Positions 1 to 9,874 of a DNA stretch of 64,000 bases are shown here, piece after piece. The notes beneath the pieces are model-generated. The model made no database searches. It worked only from the letters and a program-made list of their open reading frames with translations, and had not been told where the DNA came from. Within the stretch, counting starts at the first letter, position 1. Each line of letters begins with the position of its first letter. Location: NCBI RefSeq assembly GCF_012849555.1, contig NZ_CP051685.1, positions 4,030,001-4,094,000 on the forward strand. Direction: 5' to 3'. The position numbers and the translations under genes are program-made. The stretch is from Massilia forsythiae. Lineage in GTDB: Bacteria > Pseudomonadota > Gammaproteobacteria > Burkholderiales > Burkholderiaceae_D.

Positions 1-420
1 CGCGTGCACCACCTGCGGCTGCCAGGCCGGGTCCAGTCCCTGCGCCAGCTGCGCCGCGATCCAGCCCAGCAGCGCGAAGCGCTGGGCATTGTCGGCGTAG
101 GGCCGGTTGCCGGCGTCGGCATACGGATTGCCGGGCCGGTCGTACAGTTCCGGCGCGTCGATCACGTACGCAGGGACGGCGCTGCCGGGCAGGGTGCCGC
201 AATACAAGCGGATCGGCCCGGCGCCGAACGCCGGCGCCAGCTCGGCTACCAGTTCCTGCCCGGCGACGCCGGCGCGCAGGGCCGGGAAGCCCGGCACCAG
301 CACGCGCGCATCGCCGCCCGCCTCGACTTGCGCGGCCGGCAGGGCCGCCGCCACGTCGGCCAGGCCGCCGGTTTTCAGCAACGGATAAATTTCGGTACAA
401 ACGTGTAGAACGCGCATCAT
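1..420 (-). CDS. glgA: Glycogen synthase, N-terminal part (partial)
   Basis: Glycogen synthase (GT5) extends alpha-1,4-glucan chains from ADP-glucose. The 140 codons visible begin MMRVLHVCTEIYPLLKTGGL and contain the GT5 ADP-glucose-binding motif KTGGL at residues 16-20, followed by GLADV. Reading continues without a stop to the window edge, so the C-terminal two thirds and the second Rossmann domain lie outside. Two ATGs stand in tandem (420 and 417), and either could be the start. It is the last visible gene of the minus-strand order glgB-glgX-glgC-glgA and starts 23 bases after the glgC stop, so it is almost certainly co-transcribed with glgC, which supplies its substrate. Confidence 0.93.
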   Translation of the reverse strand, partial: MMRVLHVCTEIYPLLKTGGLADVAAALPAAQVEAGGDARVLVPGFPALRAGVAGQELVAELAPAFGAGPIRLYCGTLPGSAVPAYVIDAPELYDRPGNPYADAGNRPYADNAQRFALLGWIAAQLAQGLDPAWQPQVVHA

Positions 421-443
421 GATTTTCGTGTCCGGCTATCCGT

Positions 444-1733
444 TCAAAGTTTGTTCAGCATGTCCTTGGTCACCAGCACGACCCCGCTGGCGCTGCGGTG
501 GAAGCGCTGCGCGTCCAGTTCGGCATCCTCGCCGATGACCATCCCGGCGGGAATCCTGCAGCCGCGATCGATCACGACCCTGCTCAGGCGGCAGCCTTCG
601 CCGATCTCGGAATTCGGCAGGATCACCGCCTGGTCGATGTGGCAGTACGAGTGCACCCGCACGTTCGAGAACAGCACCGATTGCGACACGTGCGAGCCGG
701 ACACGATGCAGCCGCCCGAGACCAGCAGGTTGACCGCCATGCCGGGCTTGCCGCTGGTGTCGTGCACGAACTTGGCGGGCGGCAGCTGCGCCTGGTGGGT
801 CCAGATCGGCCAGTCGGCGTCGTAGATGTCGAGTTCCGGCGAGATCGAGGCCAGGTCCAGGTTCGCCGACCAGAAGGCGTCGACGGTGCCGACGTCGCGC
901 CAGTAGGCCGGCACGCCGTCGCCGTTCGGGATGCACGACATGCTGAACGGATGCGCCACCGCGCCGCCCTCGGCCACCACGCGCGGGATGATGTCCTTGC
1001 CGAAGTCGTGGCTCGATTCGGGCAGGGCGATGTCGTCTTCCAGCAGCTTGTACAGGTACTCCGCATTGAAGATGTAGATGCCCATGCTTGCCAGCGTGGT
1101 GTCCGGCTTGCCCGGCATGGTGGGCGGATCGGCCGGTTTCTCGACGAAGTCGGTGATCCTGCGCTGGGTGTCGACCGCCATCACGCCGAACGCCGAGGCT
1201 TCCGCCTTGGGCACCTCGATGCAGCCCACGGTGCAGTCGGCGCCGGTGTCGACGTGGTCGCGCAGCATCAGCGAATAATCCATCTTGTAGATGTGGTCGC
1301 CCGCCAGGATCACCACGTATTCCGGATTGTAGGAACGCAGGATGTCGACGTTCTGGTAGACCGCGTCGGCGGTGCCGCGGTACCAGTGCTCTTCGTTGAC
1401 GCGCTGCTGCGCCGGCAGCAGGTCGATGAATTCGTTCTGGTCGCCGCGCAGGAAGCTCCAGCCGCGCTGCAGGTGGCGCAGCAGCGAGTGCGACTTGTAC
1501 TGGGTGACCACGCCGATGCGGCGGAAGCCGGAATTGACGCAGTTCGACAGCACGAAGTCGATGATGCGGAACTTGCCGCCGAAGTAGACGGCCGGCTTGG
1601 CGCGGCTGTCGGTCAGCTGCTGCAGGCGCGAGCCGCGCCCGCCGGCCAGCACCAGCGTGACCGCGCGTTCCGGCAGGCGGTGGTTGAGATAGGACTTCCT
1701 TCTTTCGGGTTGCCGTTGGGTGAACTCAGTCAT
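444..1733 (-). CDS. glgC: Glucose-1-phosphate adenylyltransferase (ADP-glucose pyrophosphorylase)
   Basis: Makes ADP-glucose from ATP and glucose-1-phosphate, the committed step of bacterial glycogen synthesis. The 429-residue product is close to the usual length (about 430). It shows the nucleotidyltransferase signature [11 protein letters not shown] near residue 28, the [15 protein letters not shown] block, GTADAVYQN, and the Asp-containing [11 protein letters not shown] segment, followed by a C-terminal left-handed beta-helix region. The start at 1733 (MTEFTQRQ) was chosen because GGAGG lies five bases upstream. A longer in-frame reading to 1856 adds 41 arginine-rich residues without family resemblance. 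It lies 55 bases downstream of glgX. The family is classically activated by glycolytic intermediates. Confidence 0.96.
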   Translation of the reverse strand: MTEFTQRQPERRKSYLNHRLPERAVTLVLAGGRGSRLQQLTDSRAKPAVYFGGKFRIIDFVLSNCVNSGFRRIGVVTQYKSHSLLRHLQRGWSFLRGDQNEFIDLLPAQQRVNEEHWYRGTADAVYQNVDILRSYNPEYVVILAGDHIYKMDYSLMLRDHVDTGADCTVGCIEVPKAEASAFGVMAVDTQRRITDFVEKPADPPTMPGKPDTTLASMGIYIFNAEYLYKLLEDDIALPESSHDFGKDIIPRVVAEGGAVAHPFSMSCIPNGDGVPAYWRDVGTVDAFWSANLDLASISPELDIYDADWPIWTHQAQLPPAKFVHDTSGKPGMAVNLLVSGGCIVSGSHVSQSVLFSNVRVHSYCHIDQAVILPNSEIGEGCRLSRVVIDRGCRIPAGMVIGEDAELDAQRFHRSASGVVLVTKDMLNKL

Positions 1734-1788
1734 GTTGCCTCCGTTGCTTTTTATGATCGATGACGCGCGTGGTAAGAGTAATCGAGGG

Positions 1789-3891
1789 TCAGGTCCAGGG
1801 CGCCGCCAGCAACAGCAGCACGGCGTGCGCCGGCACCTCCAGGGTGCCGTCCGCATCGCGCGGCGCCCGGTCGGGAAAGGCGCTGTCCATGACGACGCGC
1901 CAGGCGCCCGCGGGCAGGGTCACGGCGGCCGCCTGGTTTTCCGCGTTCACCAGCAGCAGGCAGGTCTCCCCGCCCGGCCGCGCACCTGCCGGTCCGTCCG
2001 CTTGCCCGTCCTCTCGGGTGACGATCGCCTCGTCCGGCGGCGCACTCATGCGGATGCCGATGCAGGCGCCGCCGCCGTTCCACGCCGCCTCGTCCATGGC
2101 GCCGCCGTCGGCCTTCAGCCAGGCGATGTCGGGGTGGCCGTCCGCCCCGATCGTACCGTCATACCAGCCGGCGCGGCGCAGCGCGCGCTGGCGCCGGCGC
2201 AGCGCGCTCAGCGTGCCGGTGAATTCGGCCAGCGCAAGGTCGGCGCCTTGCCAGTCGAACCAGCACAGCGGATTGTCCTGACAATACGCATTGTTGTTGC
2301 CGCGCTGGGTGCGGCCGATCTCGTCGCCGGCCAGCAGCATCGGCGTGCCCTGCGACAGGAACAGCGTCGCCAGCAGCGCCCGCTGCAGGCGCGCGCGCAG
2401 GGCCAGCACCTCTTCATTGGCGGTGTCGCCTTCCACGCCGCAGTTCCAGCCCAGGTTGTGCGCATGGCCGTCGCGGTTCTGTTCGCCGTTGGCCTCGTTG
2501 TGCTTGTGGTCGTAGCTGACCAGGTCGCGCAGGGTGAAGCCGTCGTGCGCGGTCACGAAGTTGACGCTGGCCGTGGGCAGGCGCGCATCGTGGCGGAACA
2601 GGTCGCTGGAGCCGGCGAAGCGGCGCGCGAATGCGCCCAGCGCTCCCGCCGGCTCGCTAGGGCGCAGCCAGAAGGCGCGCATGGTGTCGCGGTACTTGTC
2701 GTTCCATTCGAGCCAGCCGGGCGGGAAGTTGCCGAGCTGGTAGCCGCCCGGACCGATGTCCCACGGTTCCGCGATCAGTTTTACCCGCGCCAGCACGGGG
2801 TCCTGGCGCAGCGCCGCCAGGAAGGCCGCGCGGCGCGAGAACCCGGCGGCGTCGCGCGCGAGGATCGGCGCCAGGTCGAAGCGGAAGCCGTCGACGTGCA
2901 TCTCCTCGACCCAGTAGCGCAGCGAATCCATCACCAGTTGCAGCACGCGCGGTTCGGCCAGGTTCAGGCAATTGCCGCAGCCGGTCCAGTTCTCGTACGT
3001 GGCCGGATCGTCGGCGCGCAGGTGGTAATACAGCTGGTTGTCGATGCCGCGCAGACTCAGCGTCGGCCCATGCTCGTCGGTCTCGGCGGTGTGGTTGTAG
3101 ACCACGTCGAGCACGACTTCGATGCCGCGTCCGTGCAGCGCCTTGACCATGTCGCGGAACTCGGCGATCGGCGTGCTGCCGGGCCGGCTCGACCAGTAGC
3201 GCCGCTCGGGCGCGAAGAAGCCGATGCTGGAGTAACCCCAGTAGTTCGACAGGCCCATCTGCTGCAGGCGCTGCTCGTCGGCGCGCGCATGCACCGGCAG
3301 CAGGCTGACCGTGGTCACGCCGAGCCGCTGCAGGTAGTCCAGCACGGCCGGCTGCGCCATGCCGGCATAGCTGCCGCGCAGCGCTTCCGGCACGTCCGGG
3401 TGCAGCTGCGTAAACCCCTTCACATGTACCTCGTACAGCACGGTGTCGGCGGCGCCCACCGCGGGCGGCGCATCGCCGCCCCAGTCGTAGTCTTCGTGCA
3501 CCACCCGCGCCTTGAGCGCCACCGCGGCATTGTCGCCGGCGTCGTGGAAGCCCGGCTGGGCGCGGTATTCGCCCACCAGCGCGCGCGCGTACGGATCCAG
3601 CAGCACTTTGTTCGCATCGAAGCGCTGGCCGCGCCCGGGCGCGTACGGGCCGGCCACGCGGTAGCCGTACACCTGTCCCGGCGCGGCGCCGTCCAGGTAG
3701 CCGTGCCAGACGCCGTCCGCGCAGGCCGGCATGGGCAGGCGCGCCAGTTCCCGCGTGCCGTCGGCGTCGAACAGGCACAGTTGCACCGCTTGCGCATGCG
3801 GCGCCACCAGGGCGAAATTCACGCCCCGGCCGTCCCAGCGCGCGCCCAGCGGATAGGCGGCGCCGGCGCGCAATGTCGTGGTTGCACTCAT
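1789..3891 (-). CDS. glgX: Glycogen debranching enzyme (isoamylase-type GH13)
   Basis: Hydrolyses alpha-1,6 branches of glycogen, mainly short limit-dextrin branches. The 700-residue protein has an N-terminal beta-sandwich (CBM48, about residues 10-100) and a GH13 barrel. Visible motifs are [17 protein letters not shown] with the nucleophile at about Asp339, IAEPWDIG with the acid Glu, and [11 protein letters not shown]. The start codon lies 3 bases past the glgB stop, with GAGAG overlapping the glgB end as its ribosome-binding site, so translation is probably coupled. It is slightly longer than E. coli GlgX (657). TreX/isoamylase-like specificity is the main alternative, but the glg context favours GlgX. 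Confidence 0.94.
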   Translation of the reverse strand: MSATTTLRAGAAYPLGARWDGRGVNFALVAPHAQAVQLCLFDADGTRELARLPMPACADGVWHGYLDGAAPGQVYGYRVAGPYAPGRGQRFDANKVLLDPYARALVGEYRAQPGFHDAGDNAAVALKARVVHEDYDWGGDAPPAVGAADTVLYEVHVKGFTQLHPDVPEALRGSYAGMAQPAVLDYLQRLGVTTVSLLPVHARADEQRLQQMGLSNYWGYSSIGFFAPERRYWSSRPGSTPIAEFRDMVKALHGRGIEVVLDVVYNHTAETDEHGPTLSLRGIDNQLYYHLRADDPATYENWTGCGNCLNLAEPRVLQLVMDSLRYWVEEMHVDGFRFDLAPILARDAAGFSRRAAFLAALRQDPVLARVKLIAEPWDIGPGGYQLGNFPPGWLEWNDKYRDTMRAFWLRPSEPAGALGAFARRFAGSSDLFRHDARLPTASVNFVTAHDGFTLRDLVSYDHKHNEANGEQNRDGHAHNLGWNCGVEGDTANEEVLALRARLQRALLATLFLSQGTPMLLAGDEIGRTQRGNNNAYCQDNPLCWFDWQGADLALAEFTGTLSALRRRQRALRRAGWYDGTIGADGHPDIAWLKADGGAMDEAAWNGGGACIGIRMSAPPDEAIVTREDGQADGPAGARPGGETCLLLVNAENQAAAVTLPAGAWRVVMDSAFPDRAPRDADGTLEVPAHAVLLLLAAPWT

Positions 3892-3894
3892 CTC

Positions 3895-6066
3895 TCAGTG
3901 CTCCAATGCCAGCATGATCGTCGCCAGCGGCGGTACCGTCAGGCTGAGCGAGCAGGGACGGCCGTGTGCACCCGCCGCCTCGGTCTGCAGGGGTTCGTTG
4001 CACAAGCCGCTGCCGCCATAGCGCGTGGCGTCGGTATTCAGGATCTCGGCATAGCGGCCCGGCTGGTCCACGCCGATGCGGTAGCCGTGGCGCGGTACCG
4101 GCGTGAAGTTCGACAGCACCACCACCGCGTCGCCATTGGCGGCCTTGCGGATGAAGGAGAATACCGAATTGTCGCGGTCTTCGTGGGTGATCCATGCGAA
4201 GCCGCGCGCCTCGACGTCGAGCTGGTGCAGGGCGGGATAGCGCCGGTAGACGGCGTTCAGGTCGCGCACCAGTTGCTGGACGCCGGCGTGCAGCGGCCGT
4301 TCCAGGAGGTGCCAGTCCAGGCTGCGCTCGGCGTTCCACTCGCGCTCCTGCGCGAATTCGCCGCCCATGAACAGCAGCTTCTTGCCGGGATGCCCCCACA
4401 TGAAGCCGTAGTAGGCGCGCAGGTTGGCGAAGCGCTGCCAGTCGTCGCCCGGCATGCGCGCCAGCAGCGACCCCTTGCCGTGCACCACCTCGTCGTGCGA
4501 CAGCGGCAGCACGAAATTCTCGGTGAACGCGTACGCCAGCCCGAATGTCATCTTGTCGTGGTGGTAGCGGCGGTTGACCGGATCTTCCTGCATGTAGCGC
4601 AGCGTGTCGTTCATCCAGCCCATGTTCCACTTGTAGTGAAAGCCCAGGCCACCCATTTCCAGGGGGCGCGACACGTTGGGAAAGCTGGTCGATTCCTCCG
4701 CCATCATGACGGCTTCGGGACGCTCGGCGCAGACGACCTCGTTCACCCGGCGCAGGAAATCGATCGCCTCCAGGTTCTCGCGCCCGCCGAACCGGTTGGG
4801 AATCCACTCGCCTTCCTTGCGGCTGTAGTCGCGGTACAGCATCGAGGCCACCGCATCCACGCGCAGCCCGTCGATGCCGAAGCGCTCGATCCAGTACAGG
4901 GCGTTGCCCGCCAGGTAGTTCAGCACTTCGCGCCGTCCGTAGTTGTAGATCAGCGTGTTCCAGTCCTGGTGAAAGCCCTCGCGCGGGTCGGCATGCTCGT
5001 ACAGGTGGCTGCCGTCGAAGCGCGCCAGGCCGTGGGCATCGGCCGGGAAGTGCCCCGGCACCCAGTCGAGCAGCACGCCGATGCCCTCGGCGTGGGCGGT
5101 CTCGACGAAATACCGGAAATCCTCCGGCGTGCCGAAGCGCGATGTGGGGGCGTACATCCCGGTCGGCTGGTAGCCCCACGAGCCGTCGAACGGGTGCTCG
5201 CTGACCGGCATCAGCTCGATGTGGGTGAAGCCGAGATCCTTCGCGTAGGCGACCAGCTGCTCGGCCAGTTCGCGGTAGCCGAGCCAGCGGTCGCCGTCTT
5301 CCGGCACGCGGCGCCAGGAGCCGAGGTGCGCCTCGTAGATGCTGACCGGCGCCCCCAGGGCATTGGCGGCCCGGCGCATGCTCGAGGACGGCACCAGCGC
5401 CGGCAAGGCGCCGACCCGCGATGCGGTATCCGGCCGCAGCTCGGCGCGGAAGGCGAAGGGGTCGGCTTTCAGCAGCAGCTCGCCCTGCTGCGACTTGATC
5501 TCGAACTTGTAGCGGTCGCCGGCGGCCAGTCCCGGCACGAAGATTTCCCACACGCCGGAGGCGCCGCGCGCGCGCATCGCGTGGCGCCGCCCGTCCCAGT
5601 TGTTGAAATCGCCGACCACCGACACGCGCCGGGCATTCGGCGCCCACACCGCGAAGCGCACGCCGGCCACGCCGCCGATCGCGGCCGGATGGGCGCCGAG
5701 CTGTTCGTAGGGGCGGTGGTGCGTTCCTTCCGACAGCAGCCAGACATCCAGGTCGCCCAGCAGCGGCCCGAAGCGGTAGGGATCGTCGAGCTCCTGCGTG
5801 TGGCTGCCCCAGTCGACGCGCAGGCGGTAGGCGAACGGATTCTTGCGGCGCGGGACGCTTGCTGCGAACACGTCGCTGCCGTCGATGCGCTTGAGGGCGG
5901 CCAGCCGGCGCCCGCTCTTGACGTCGATGAGGTCGACCGCGGCCGCGCCGGGCAGCAGGGCGCGCACGACCAGTTCGCCATGGTTGCGGTGCATGCCGAG
6001 GACGGAAAAGGGATCGTGGTGGTCGCCGTGCATCAGCGCCGCGACGCTGGCCTGATCAAATGTCAT
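3895..6066 (-). CDS. glgB: 1,4-alpha-glucan branching enzyme
   Basis: Introduces alpha-1,6 branches into linear glucan. The 723-residue product matches the long GlgB type (E. coli 728): an N1 domain, a CBM48 ([20 protein letters not shown]), then a GH13_9 barrel with [34 protein letters not shown] (nucleophile at about Asp404), [10 protein letters not shown] (acid Glu) and [12 protein letters not shown]. The start at 6066 ([20 protein letters not shown]) matches the family N-terminus. The frame stays open to 6255, but the added residues are Cys/Arg/His-rich and look like spurious read-through. It is the first gene of the glg operon, and its promoter should lie in the spacer 6067-6561. No glgP is seen in the visible part. 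Confidence 0.95.
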   Translation of the reverse strand: MTFDQASVAALMHGDHHDPFSVLGMHRNHGELVVRALLPGAAAVDLIDVKSGRRLAALKRIDGSDVFAASVPRRKNPFAYRLRVDWGSHTQELDDPYRFGPLLGDLDVWLLSEGTHHRPYEQLGAHPAAIGGVAGVRFAVWAPNARRVSVVGDFNNWDGRRHAMRARGASGVWEIFVPGLAAGDRYKFEIKSQQGELLLKADPFAFRAELRPDTASRVGALPALVPSSSMRRAANALGAPVSIYEAHLGSWRRVPEDGDRWLGYRELAEQLVAYAKDLGFTHIELMPVSEHPFDGSWGYQPTGMYAPTSRFGTPEDFRYFVETAHAEGIGVLLDWVPGHFPADAHGLARFDGSHLYEHADPREGFHQDWNTLIYNYGRREVLNYLAGNALYWIERFGIDGLRVDAVASMLYRDYSRKEGEWIPNRFGGRENLEAIDFLRRVNEVVCAERPEAVMMAEESTSFPNVSRPLEMGGLGFHYKWNMGWMNDTLRYMQEDPVNRRYHHDKMTFGLAYAFTENFVLPLSHDEVVHGKGSLLARMPGDDWQRFANLRAYYGFMWGHPGKKLLFMGGEFAQEREWNAERSLDWHLLERPLHAGVQQLVRDLNAVYRRYPALHQLDVEARGFAWITHEDRDNSVFSFIRKAANGDAVVVLSNFTPVPRHGYRIGVDQPGRYAEILNTDATRYGGSGLCNEPLQTEAAGAHGRPCSLSLTVPPLATIMLALEH

Positions 6067-6561
6067 GGGTGTCCCGAAAAATGTTTTGAAAGGTCGAAAG
6101 AGAAATCCGGATGCAGTCTCGACGACACAACATGGCCAACATTTTTCTTTCGGATCCGGAACCGGCATTGCTCGGGCATGCCGGGTCGCGTGGGTCGGTG
6201 CATGACAGGACGCATGCCGGGCACCGGTCCGCATCGGACACCTTGCTGTTTGCATAATAATGGTTTTTTAATTTCTCAGGGGACGTTCGTGAACATGCGT
6301 AGCCGACCGCCTCGTTTGCAGCCCTCCATCGGGCCGGCGTCCGGCTGCCGCAGCTCGGGTTGTCAGGCTGGAGACGCGCCGCAGCCATCCGTTATATTGC
6401 CGATTGGCACCGGTTCCGCAGTCGATTGCGAACGCGGGCCGACCGCATGTTTCTCTCAAAAAAATGGTTTGCCCTGTTGCGCGAGAACGTCGCCGCCAGA
6501 TTCCTACCGTAATGGTTCCAGACTATACTTATATTTCCCTAGGTAAATTATTGAACGTGTC
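6067..6561. other. Non-coding divergent spacer
   Basis: This 495-base spacer separates the start of glgB (minus) from the HNH-like gene (plus). It is more AT-rich than its flanks in two stretches, about 6245-6290 and 6520-6560. Short open frames inside it have arginine/cysteine-rich translations without family resemblance. It should carry the glg operon promoter on the minus strand, but no operator or riboswitch could be recognised. Confidence 0.6.
6501..6529 (+). promoter_or_regulatory. Possible sigma-70 promoter for the HNH-like gene
   Basis: TATACT at 6524-6529 is a good -10 match. It is preceded 17 bases upstream by TTCCTA, a weak -35 (three of six consensus positions). The downstream start codon is at 6562. 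Seen in sequence only; weak evidence. Confidence 0.25.
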
Positions 6562-7353
6562 GTGAACTTTGAAACCAAGATAAAAAGCTTGTGCACGCTA
6601 TCTATGGATGGACGAAAATTTCCTGTCTATAACAGTAATGGTGCCCAGATTTATGAGGAAAGAAACGCGACGCTGGTTTTCCTGAAATCAAAAGGTATGT
6701 TCGGGATGGACCAGTTCCAGTTGAGGGCAGCCGGACACGATGCACGAAAGATCTTCACGATCAAGTTCGACGACCTGGCAAAGATCGGGAAGGACTTGGG
6801 CAATGCTTACATGACGATCAATGGCTACAGGCGCGTGCTCGACGACCCGTATTGGCAACAGTTCTTCCATGTCCGGGAACGGGATTTTACGTATATCGAA
6901 GGCGATGCCACGAAGGCCCGGCCGCGCGCGTCCTTGCCATGTTTTCAGTGCGGGCTGGTGCTGCCGGCGGACCTCATCACGATCGACCATTCGAAGCCTC
7001 AGGCTGGCGGTGGAGATCATGCCGTCCTGAAGGTGTTGCGAAACCTGAATTACGATCTGACGCATCATCCAGGCGTGGGACAACTCGCTACCGCCCACCG
7101 TGACGGCACGTCCGCACCTTTGCACACGAAAGCGGGACGCAACAGCGCGCCAATGCATGAAGGAAAGGCGGAAAGGTACACCCTGACCGATAAGGGCATC
7201 ACCGTGCTCAGTGTACTGGCGGCGGCAACCAGCTTGAACCAGGTGTACGATGCATGCATGCATTCCGCCTTCAACCTGCGTCCGTATTGTTCCAAATGTA
7301 ATACTGCCAAAAGTAATGCGATGCAAGACCTTTCGATGGTCAACGATGCATAG
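6562..7353 (+). CDS. HNH/zinc-ribbon endonuclease-like protein, orphan
   Basis: A 263-residue protein starting with GTG. The second half carries a treble-clef HNH-like pattern: C127-x-x-C130, then IDH with H143, and a late C243-x-x-C246-N247-x-x-K250. This arrangement is common in HNH endonucleases and HNH-type toxins. The two CxxC pairs lie unusually far apart (about 113 residues), the spacer containing a Gly/His-rich segment. No signal peptide or membrane segment is seen. No ribosome-binding site precedes the GTG; the next in-frame ATG is at 6604. Its coding sequence has clearly lower GC and more A/T-ending codons than its neighbours, which suggests horizontal acquisition. No immunity or restriction partner is adjacent. 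Nuclease activity is an inference from the Cys/His pattern only. Confidence 0.6.
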   Translation: MNFETKIKSLCTLSMDGRKFPVYNSNGAQIYEERNATLVFLKSKGMFGMDQFQLRAAGHDARKIFTIKFDDLAKIGKDLGNAYMTINGYRRVLDDPYWQQFFHVRERDFTYIEGDATKARPRASLPCFQCGLVLPADLITIDHSKPQAGGGDHAVLKVLRNLNYDLTHHPGVGQLATAHRDGTSAPLHTKAGRNSAPMHEGKAERYTLTDKGITVLSVLAAATSLNQVYDACMHSAFNLRPYCSKCNTAKSNAMQDLSMVNDA

Positions 7354-7446
7354 CAACGCGCTCGTACTATCCTGATGGTGCCTCCCGGCACCGTGGACAT
7401 GCCGGCGCTGCCGGGGCCTGTCCGAACCTTGCTGAAGTGGCCGGTT

Positions 7447-9126
7447 TCAGGCGGGCGTGACGAACAGCGCCGCGTTCAATCTGGCGTTGAAGATGCGCTG
7501 GTCCCCGTCATCGAGCTGGACCGTGTTCGGCAAGATCTTGAAGCCGGATTCCTTATAGAGGCGCTTTGCCTGGATCTTGAGCGACTTGATATGGTCGGCG
7601 GCGCGGACGTCGTCGTCGGTGCTGCGCGGGGTGGCGGCATGCATCACGTCGTGCACACTCTTGAATGCGTCCGAGTTCATGACGACCGCGGCCATGACTG
7701 GGCTGGATTCGACCAGCGAGTGCAGGAAATTGAGGTAGGCGGCCTTGCCGTCGTCGAGGAATTCGGCGGCCGTGTAGTAGGTCGCCTTGAACGCCGGCAT
7801 GTAGCCGGTGGTCATTTTTGGCACGAGATCCTCGGGCACGGTGACGGGCTCCGCCGGCTCCGACCTCGCCGCCTTGCTGACCTTGGCCCACATCATCCGG
7901 GCTTCATCGATGAACGAATTGATGCGTTTGACTTCGATATAGTTGTAGACGATCTTGAAGATCATCTGGAATGCGCCCAATACCAGGCTGGCGATGCTGC
8001 CCGCCGCCGCGCTGGCGGTGGCTGCCATCACCGTCGTGTTGACCCCCTTGGCGATGGTCCATGCGGCGACCACCTGGCGGTTGCGGATGCCGACGTCGAT
8101 GCCCTTGCGGATCAGTGCGAACGCGCCTTCGCTGGTCACCAGCTCTGCCTGCTGCAGCGACAGCGCGGTGCGGGTCCAGGCATCGCTGATGAGGCTGCGC
8201 AGGCCGGCATAGATGTCGGCCCCGCCCGATGCGAACTTGGCCACCTCTTTCAATGCGAATGCCGCTACCAGGGCGAACGCCTTGGCGGCCTTTTCCAGCA
8301 GGTCCGACGCCGTTTCAAGACCAAAATGATTTCTGAAGATTTTGATCATCCACTCCTTGAAGTCCGCCCATTTTTCCTGCAGGAGCGCCGCCACTTTCTC
8401 CTGGATGCTCTCGCGTTTGTATACCGCGACACCGGTGCCGACGCCGGTGCCGACGACGCCCACGCCAATGCTGCTGTAAGTGACAACCTTGTCTTGAAAG
8501 ATCTGGATGATGTTTTCCTCCAGACCGCTTTTCGACAACAGGCTGTGGGCGCTGCCCCCCATGCCGAGCAAGCCGAGCAGTACGGTACTGGTCGCGCTCC
8601 ACTCGACCTTGATGTTGGCGATCAAGGTCAGCAGCGCACGCCGGTCCATGCGCCGTTTCGCCGCGTTCGAAACGGGGCTGTCCACGCATAGCCTTTGCAG
8701 CAATCGGCAAAGCGAGCGCGTTTTGCTCATGACCATGTTGTTGTCGCGTTCGTTACGGTAGTCACGGCTCAGGCCCGACACTTGGTTGCCCATGTTATAG
8801 ACGACGCCGCTGTATTTCTCCAAGGCGTTCGCCAGGTTTTCGGCATTGCGCCAATGCATGATGCCTTCCGGACCCGCATATTCGATCCACGCCTTGTAGG
8901 CTCGATCGACCGCCTGTAGCCGGTCGCCGCGTGATTTGGTGCCGAACAGCTTGCCCTTGACGTCGGTTGCGGCTAGCCAATCGTTGTAGGTCGGCGGCGG
9001 CTGGAAATGTTCGATGGCGCGGAAGCGGTCGTCCAGCATCGCGCTCTCGAATGGCGTGAACGGGGTCGTGGCATGCGTCTTGAGCCACGTGTAGGTGTCG
9101 AGATCGAGCTGCTTTGGGGAAGGCAT
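7447..9126 (-). CDS. Unknown protein with hydrophobic glycine/alanine-rich segments
   Basis: Product of 559 residues that I do not recognise. The start has AGGAA at a suitable distance. The N-terminal 160 residues look soluble and charged (MPSPKQLDLDTYTWLKTHAT). The middle holds several hydrophobic stretches: STVLLGLLGMGG, a glycine-rich SIGVGVVGTGVGTGVAVY, AFALVAAFALKEV, and a long MAATASAAAGSIASLVLGAF segment, resembling pore-forming or membrane-inserting helices. There is no signal peptide. The C-terminal 120 residues are soluble. It is convergent with the HNH-like gene and lies 79 bases downstream of the ABC permease on the same strand, near the T6SS cluster. A membrane-active effector is possible but unproven. 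Confidence 0.7.
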   Translation of the reverse strand: MPSPKQLDLDTYTWLKTHATTPFTPFESAMLDDRFRAIEHFQPPPTYNDWLAATDVKGKLFGTKSRGDRLQAVDRAYKAWIEYAGPEGIMHWRNAENLANALEKYSGVVYNMGNQVSGLSRDYRNERDNNMVMSKTRSLCRLLQRLCVDSPVSNAAKRRMDRRALLTLIANIKVEWSATSTVLLGLLGMGGSAHSLLSKSGLEENIIQIFQDKVVTYSSIGVGVVGTGVGTGVAVYKRESIQEKVAALLQEKWADFKEWMIKIFRNHFGLETASDLLEKAAKAFALVAAFALKEVAKFASGGADIYAGLRSLISDAWTRTALSLQQAELVTSEGAFALIRKGIDVGIRNRQVVAAWTIAKGVNTTVMAATASAAAGSIASLVLGAFQMIFKIVYNYIEVKRINSFIDEARMMWAKVSKAARSEPAEPVTVPEDLVPKMTTGYMPAFKATYYTAAEFLDDGKAAYLNFLHSLVESSPVMAAVVMNSDAFKSVHDVMHAATPRSTDDDVRAADHIKSLKIQAKRLYKESGFKILPNTVQLDDGDQRIFNARLNAALFVTPA

Positions 9127-9205
9127 GTTATCGGTTCCTGGGAATCAGCCTATGCCAGGCCGGAGTAAGTGGGCGGATGAACCCGGTTTGCGTCTGGCGC
9201 ATCGC

Positions 9206-9874
9206 TCAGCCGTGCGCCGCCGCATGCGCCAGCGCCATCCTGCGGTGCGTGCGCACCATCAAGCGCGACCGCTTCAGGCGGTTGATCATCGCCGTGAACA
9301 GCAGCGAGGTCGCCACGAAATACAGGCTGCAGTACAGGTACACCGGCACCATGACGTTGGTCTCGCTGGCGGCGATGACGGTGTTGCAACGGCTGACCAG
9401 TTCGCTGACCCCGACCAGCGACGCCGCGCTGGAGGCGACGAAGGAAATCAGGAACACGTTGATCCAGGTCGGGATGAACAGCATGGCGGCGTCGATGTCG
9501 CCCTTGCGGTAGTTACGGTACGCAACCACCAGGCTTTCGGCCGTGAACGACAGCGGTGAGGCCGCCAGCCCCAGCACCGCCTTGGCCCAGGGCGGCACCT
9601 GCAGCACGATGCCGGCGCCGGGGAGGACGATCTCGTTGGGCAGCACGAACACCGCATAGAAGATCAGCGCCAGCGTCGGCACCGAGCCGAGGATGGTGGA
9701 GATGCGGGTGGCGATGGCGGCCGGCTTGGCGCGCGCGCCCACGCGCAGCCAGGCCAGCAGCGCGCCCAGGCTGGAACCCAGCGCCACGGCGCACACGGCG
9801 ATGAAGACGTTCCAGGCGAACCCCTCCAGCAGGAAGGGCGTCCAGGTCAGCAGCAGGTGGAGGGAATCGGTCAT
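9206..9874 (-). CDS. Amino-acid-type ABC transporter permease
   Basis: Inner-membrane permease of 222 residues, from the polar amino acid family by its hydrophobic pattern: WNVFIAVCAVALGSSLGALLAW, LGSVPTLALIFYAVFVLP, then a loop and WINVFLISFVASSAASLVG. The conserved permease loop is degenerate. The start ATG overlaps the stop of the upstream fused gene by four bases (ATGA), so translation is coupled. The frame remains open further upstream, but that reading is a shadow of the overlapping gene. No ATP-binding subunit is encoded next to it, so the energising partner is unknown. Confidence 0.85.
   Translation of the reverse strand: MTDSLHLLLTWTPFLLEGFAWNVFIAVCAVALGSSLGALLAWLRVGARAKPAAIATRISTILGSVPTLALIFYAVFVLPNEIVLPGAGIVLQVPPWAKAVLGLAASPLSFTAESLVVAYRNYRKGDIDAAMLFIPTWINVFLISFVASSAASLVGVSELVSRCNTVIAASETNVMVPVYLYCSLYFVATSLLFTAMINRLKRSRLMVRTHRRMALAHAAAHG

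Noticed and set aside
6268..6459. Small minus-strand frame in the glgB upstream spacer
   Set aside because: Cys/Arg/Gly-rich translation, no ribosome-binding site, no neighbouring coupling.
1720..6546. 1608-codon plus-strand open frame across the glycogen genes
   Set aside because: It is antisense to four clear glg genes; translation is Ala/Arg/Val/His-rich with no family resemblance.
7377..7392. Hairpin GGTGCC-TCCC-GGCACC between convergent genes as terminator
   Set aside because: Stem is only 6 bp and no U-tract follows on either strand.
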